DNA of 8,196 bases from Deltaproteobacteria bacterium. GTDB taxonomy: Bacteria > Myxococcota_A > UBA796 > UBA9615. The notes below the pieces were generated by a model. The model saw only the letters and a program-made list of their open reading frames with translations, searched no databases and was not told the DNA's origin. Made by a program: the position numbers and the translations under genes. This document shows positions 6,992 to 8,196 of the stretch, piece by piece. The stretch lies in assembly GCA_029261955.1 (NCBI GenBank), contig JAJDAI010000678.1, positions 1 through 8,196 of the forward strand. Direction: 5' to 3'. Within the stretch, counting starts at the first letter, position 1. Each line of letters begins with the position of its first letter.

Positions 6992-7453
6992 TCAGGCCAG
7001 GGGCCGCTCCATGCGGATGGAGGGGCGGCCCGTTTCGTAGGGGGTGCCGGCGCCGACGTCCTCGAAGCCCGCGCGCAGGAAGAGCGCCCGGGCCGCGTCG
7101 TTGTCGTCGGCGACGTCCAGCGCGAGCCGGTCCACGGCCCAGCGCTGGCTGCGCCGGCTGACCTCACCCAGCGCGCCCTCGAGCAGGGCCCGCCCCCAGC
7201 CCCCGCCCTGGAGTTTTTGGTGCACCCCGATGGCGAGCAGCTCGGCGGCCGGCCCCTCGCCGTGGTCGACCCGAGCCACCAAGGCGAAGCCCAGGGGGCC
7301 GCCGCGGCCCCGATCGGCGACGACGGTCACCACGGCGGGGCTGCGGAGCCAGGCGTCGAGCGCCTCCTCGTAGCGGCCGAAGCCCGCGAAGAGCCCGACG
7401 CCCAGGTTGCGCACCGCGCCGCGCTCCGTGGGCCGCATCAGGCGGACGCGCAA
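6992..7453 (-). CDS. GNAT family N-acetyltransferase
   Basis: This 153-residue protein has the GCN5-related acetyltransferase layout. The first strand is VRLMRPTERGA. Motif A, ELLAIGVHQKLQGGGWGRAL (residues 71-90), ends in the QxxGxG/A-type acetyl-CoA pyrophosphate loop (QGGGWG). Motif B, LDVADDNDAARALFLRAGFE (112-131), is of the RimI-like form. It would transfer an acetyl group from acetyl-CoA to an amine; the acceptor cannot be predicted. The start is uncertain. TTG 7453 directly abuts the stop codon of the TPR-like gene and keeps the whole first strand, and is preferred. ATG 7438 would remove five residues. Neither has a strong ribosome binding site, which fits translational coupling to the upstream gene. 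Confidence 0.88.
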   Translation of the reverse strand: MRVRLMRPTERGAVRNLGVGLFAGFGRYEEALDAWLRSPAVVTVVADRGRGGPLGFALVARVDHGEGPAAELLAIGVHQKLQGGGWGRALLEGALGEVSRRSQRWAVDRLALDVADDNDAARALFLRAGFEDVGAGTPYETGRPSIRMERPLA

Positions 7454-8196
7454 CTACTTGCCCGTCTGCACCAGGGTCTGGGCCCGGCGCTCCGCCGCGG
7501 CGGCGTGGGCGCGGTGGGACTCCCCGAGCGAACCGAAGAGGCGCTGGGCCTCGGCGAAGGAGGCCAGGGCTTCGTCCCGACGCTCCAGGCCGGAGAGGGC
7601 CTCGCCGCGCGCGCTCTGGGCGTGCGCGCTCTGCTCCGGCAGCCGCCGGCGGGTGGCGAGCATGAGGGCGGCGTTGGCGGCCTTGAAGGCCTCGTCCCAG
7701 GACTCGCGCCGCGCGAGCAGCTGGCTGAGGCGGATGGCGACGTCCACCTCCCGCCCGGGGCGCCCCGCGGCTCCCCAGAGCACCTGCTGCCGGCTGAGCG
7801 ACACGCTGGCCGTGCTCCAGTCCTCGGAGCGGTAGGCGAGCTCGCCGAGCACCGACTCGGCCTCGGCCTCCAGGTCCGCGCGGCTCACGCCCCGGGCGAG
7901 GCGCAGGGCCTCCTCCGCCGCTTCCCGGCCGTCCCGCAGGGCTTCACCGCGCTCGCGGCCCGTGGCCGGCAGGCCCTCCAGGTGGAAGCGGGCGAGCATG
8001 AGCCGCGCCTCCGCCTCGCGGGTCCTCGACGCCGCGCTGTGGGCCTTGTCCGCGGCCATGGCCAGAGCCTGTCGCGCCTTGTCCCGGCTGCCCGCCTCGC
8101 GGAAGACGAGCCCGATGAGCACGCGCACCTCCAGGGCGGGATCCGAGGGGTCGTCCGGGTCCGCAGCCCGCGTCATCGCGAGCTTCAGCTCCTTGA
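7454..8196 (-). CDS. TPR-like repeat protein (probably 5' partial)
   Basis: The visible part is an all-helical, Ala/Arg/Glu-rich protein with about five degenerate tetratricopeptide-like helix pairs. Examples are ALEVRVLIGLVFREAG..KARQALAMA, AEAESVLGELAYRSEDWSTA, DVAIRLSQLLARRESWDEAFKAANAAL and AHAQSARGEALSGLERRDEALASFAEA. Such repeats usually mediate protein-protein contact. There is no signal peptide or membrane helix in view and no catalytic domain. An ATG at 8176 could start a 240-residue protein, with AAGGAG 12 bases upstream. However, the frame stays open to the window edge and reads KELKLA, consistent with a preceding TPR helix, so I think the gene begins outside. It leads the visible minus-strand cluster, and its stop touches the TTG of the GNAT gene. 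Confidence 0.8.
   Translation of the reverse strand, partial: KELKLAMTRAADPDDPSDPALEVRVLIGLVFREAGSRDKARQALAMAADKAHSAASRTREAEARLMLARFHLEGLPATGRERGEALRDGREAAEEALRLARGVSRADLEAEAESVLGELAYRSEDWSTASVSLSRQQVLWGAAGRPGREVDVAIRLSQLLARRESWDEAFKAANAALMLATRRRLPEQSAHAQSARGEALSGLERRDEALASFAEAQRLFGSLGESHRAHAAAAERRAQTLVQTGK

Overview
The window is very GC-rich DNA (third codon positions almost all G or C), densely packed with genes, and with no RNA genes, mobile elements or CRISPR arrays that I can see. The best guess for the source is a Myxococcota or other deltaproteobacterial-type bacterium. The reasons are the high GC, a sigma-54 activator with a matching sigma-54 promoter, and a lipoprotein with a long (Asp)4-Ala linker of a style common in that group. 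This assignment is inference.

Left part (1-2746, plus strand). A response regulator of the NtrC family, cut by the window edge, ends at 1306. It has receiver, AAA+ sigma-54-interaction and Fis-type helix-turn-helix domains. Directly behind it lie two 16-bp palindromes of the form CTGCAG-N4-CTGCAG, centred 22 bp apart. They are followed by a near-perfect sigma-54 promoter (1398-1413) and a small secreted protein with LTxxQ-like motifs of the Spy/CpxP/ZraP type (1460-1921). This looks like a complete regulator, enhancer, promoter and effector module, analogous to ZraR/ZraP of enterobacteria, and it is the most interesting part of the window. A strong hairpin (1936-1973) separates it from a lipoprotein gene (2024-2746) with an Asp-rich repeat linker.

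Middle part (2765-4181). ttcA (tRNA 2-thiocytidine synthesis) is on the minus strand and converges on the lipoprotein gene. It is divergent, across about 100 bp, from a DCC-family (DUF393) thiol-redox-like protein. The 3' end of the DCC gene overlaps the convergent SRPBCC gene by 12 bp.

Right part (4170-8196, minus strand). Six co-oriented genes are separated by 0 to 42 bp and probably form one operon. In transcription order they are a TPR-like protein (runs off the window edge), a GNAT acetyltransferase, a small three-helix membrane protein, an RlmI-like 23S rRNA m5C methyltransferase, a CoA-pyrophosphatase-type Nudix hydrolase and an SRPBCC/START-like protein. Apart from the rRNA methyltransferase and the Nudix enzyme these give only family-level functions. 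The cluster reads as ordinary housekeeping or accessory content rather than one pathway.
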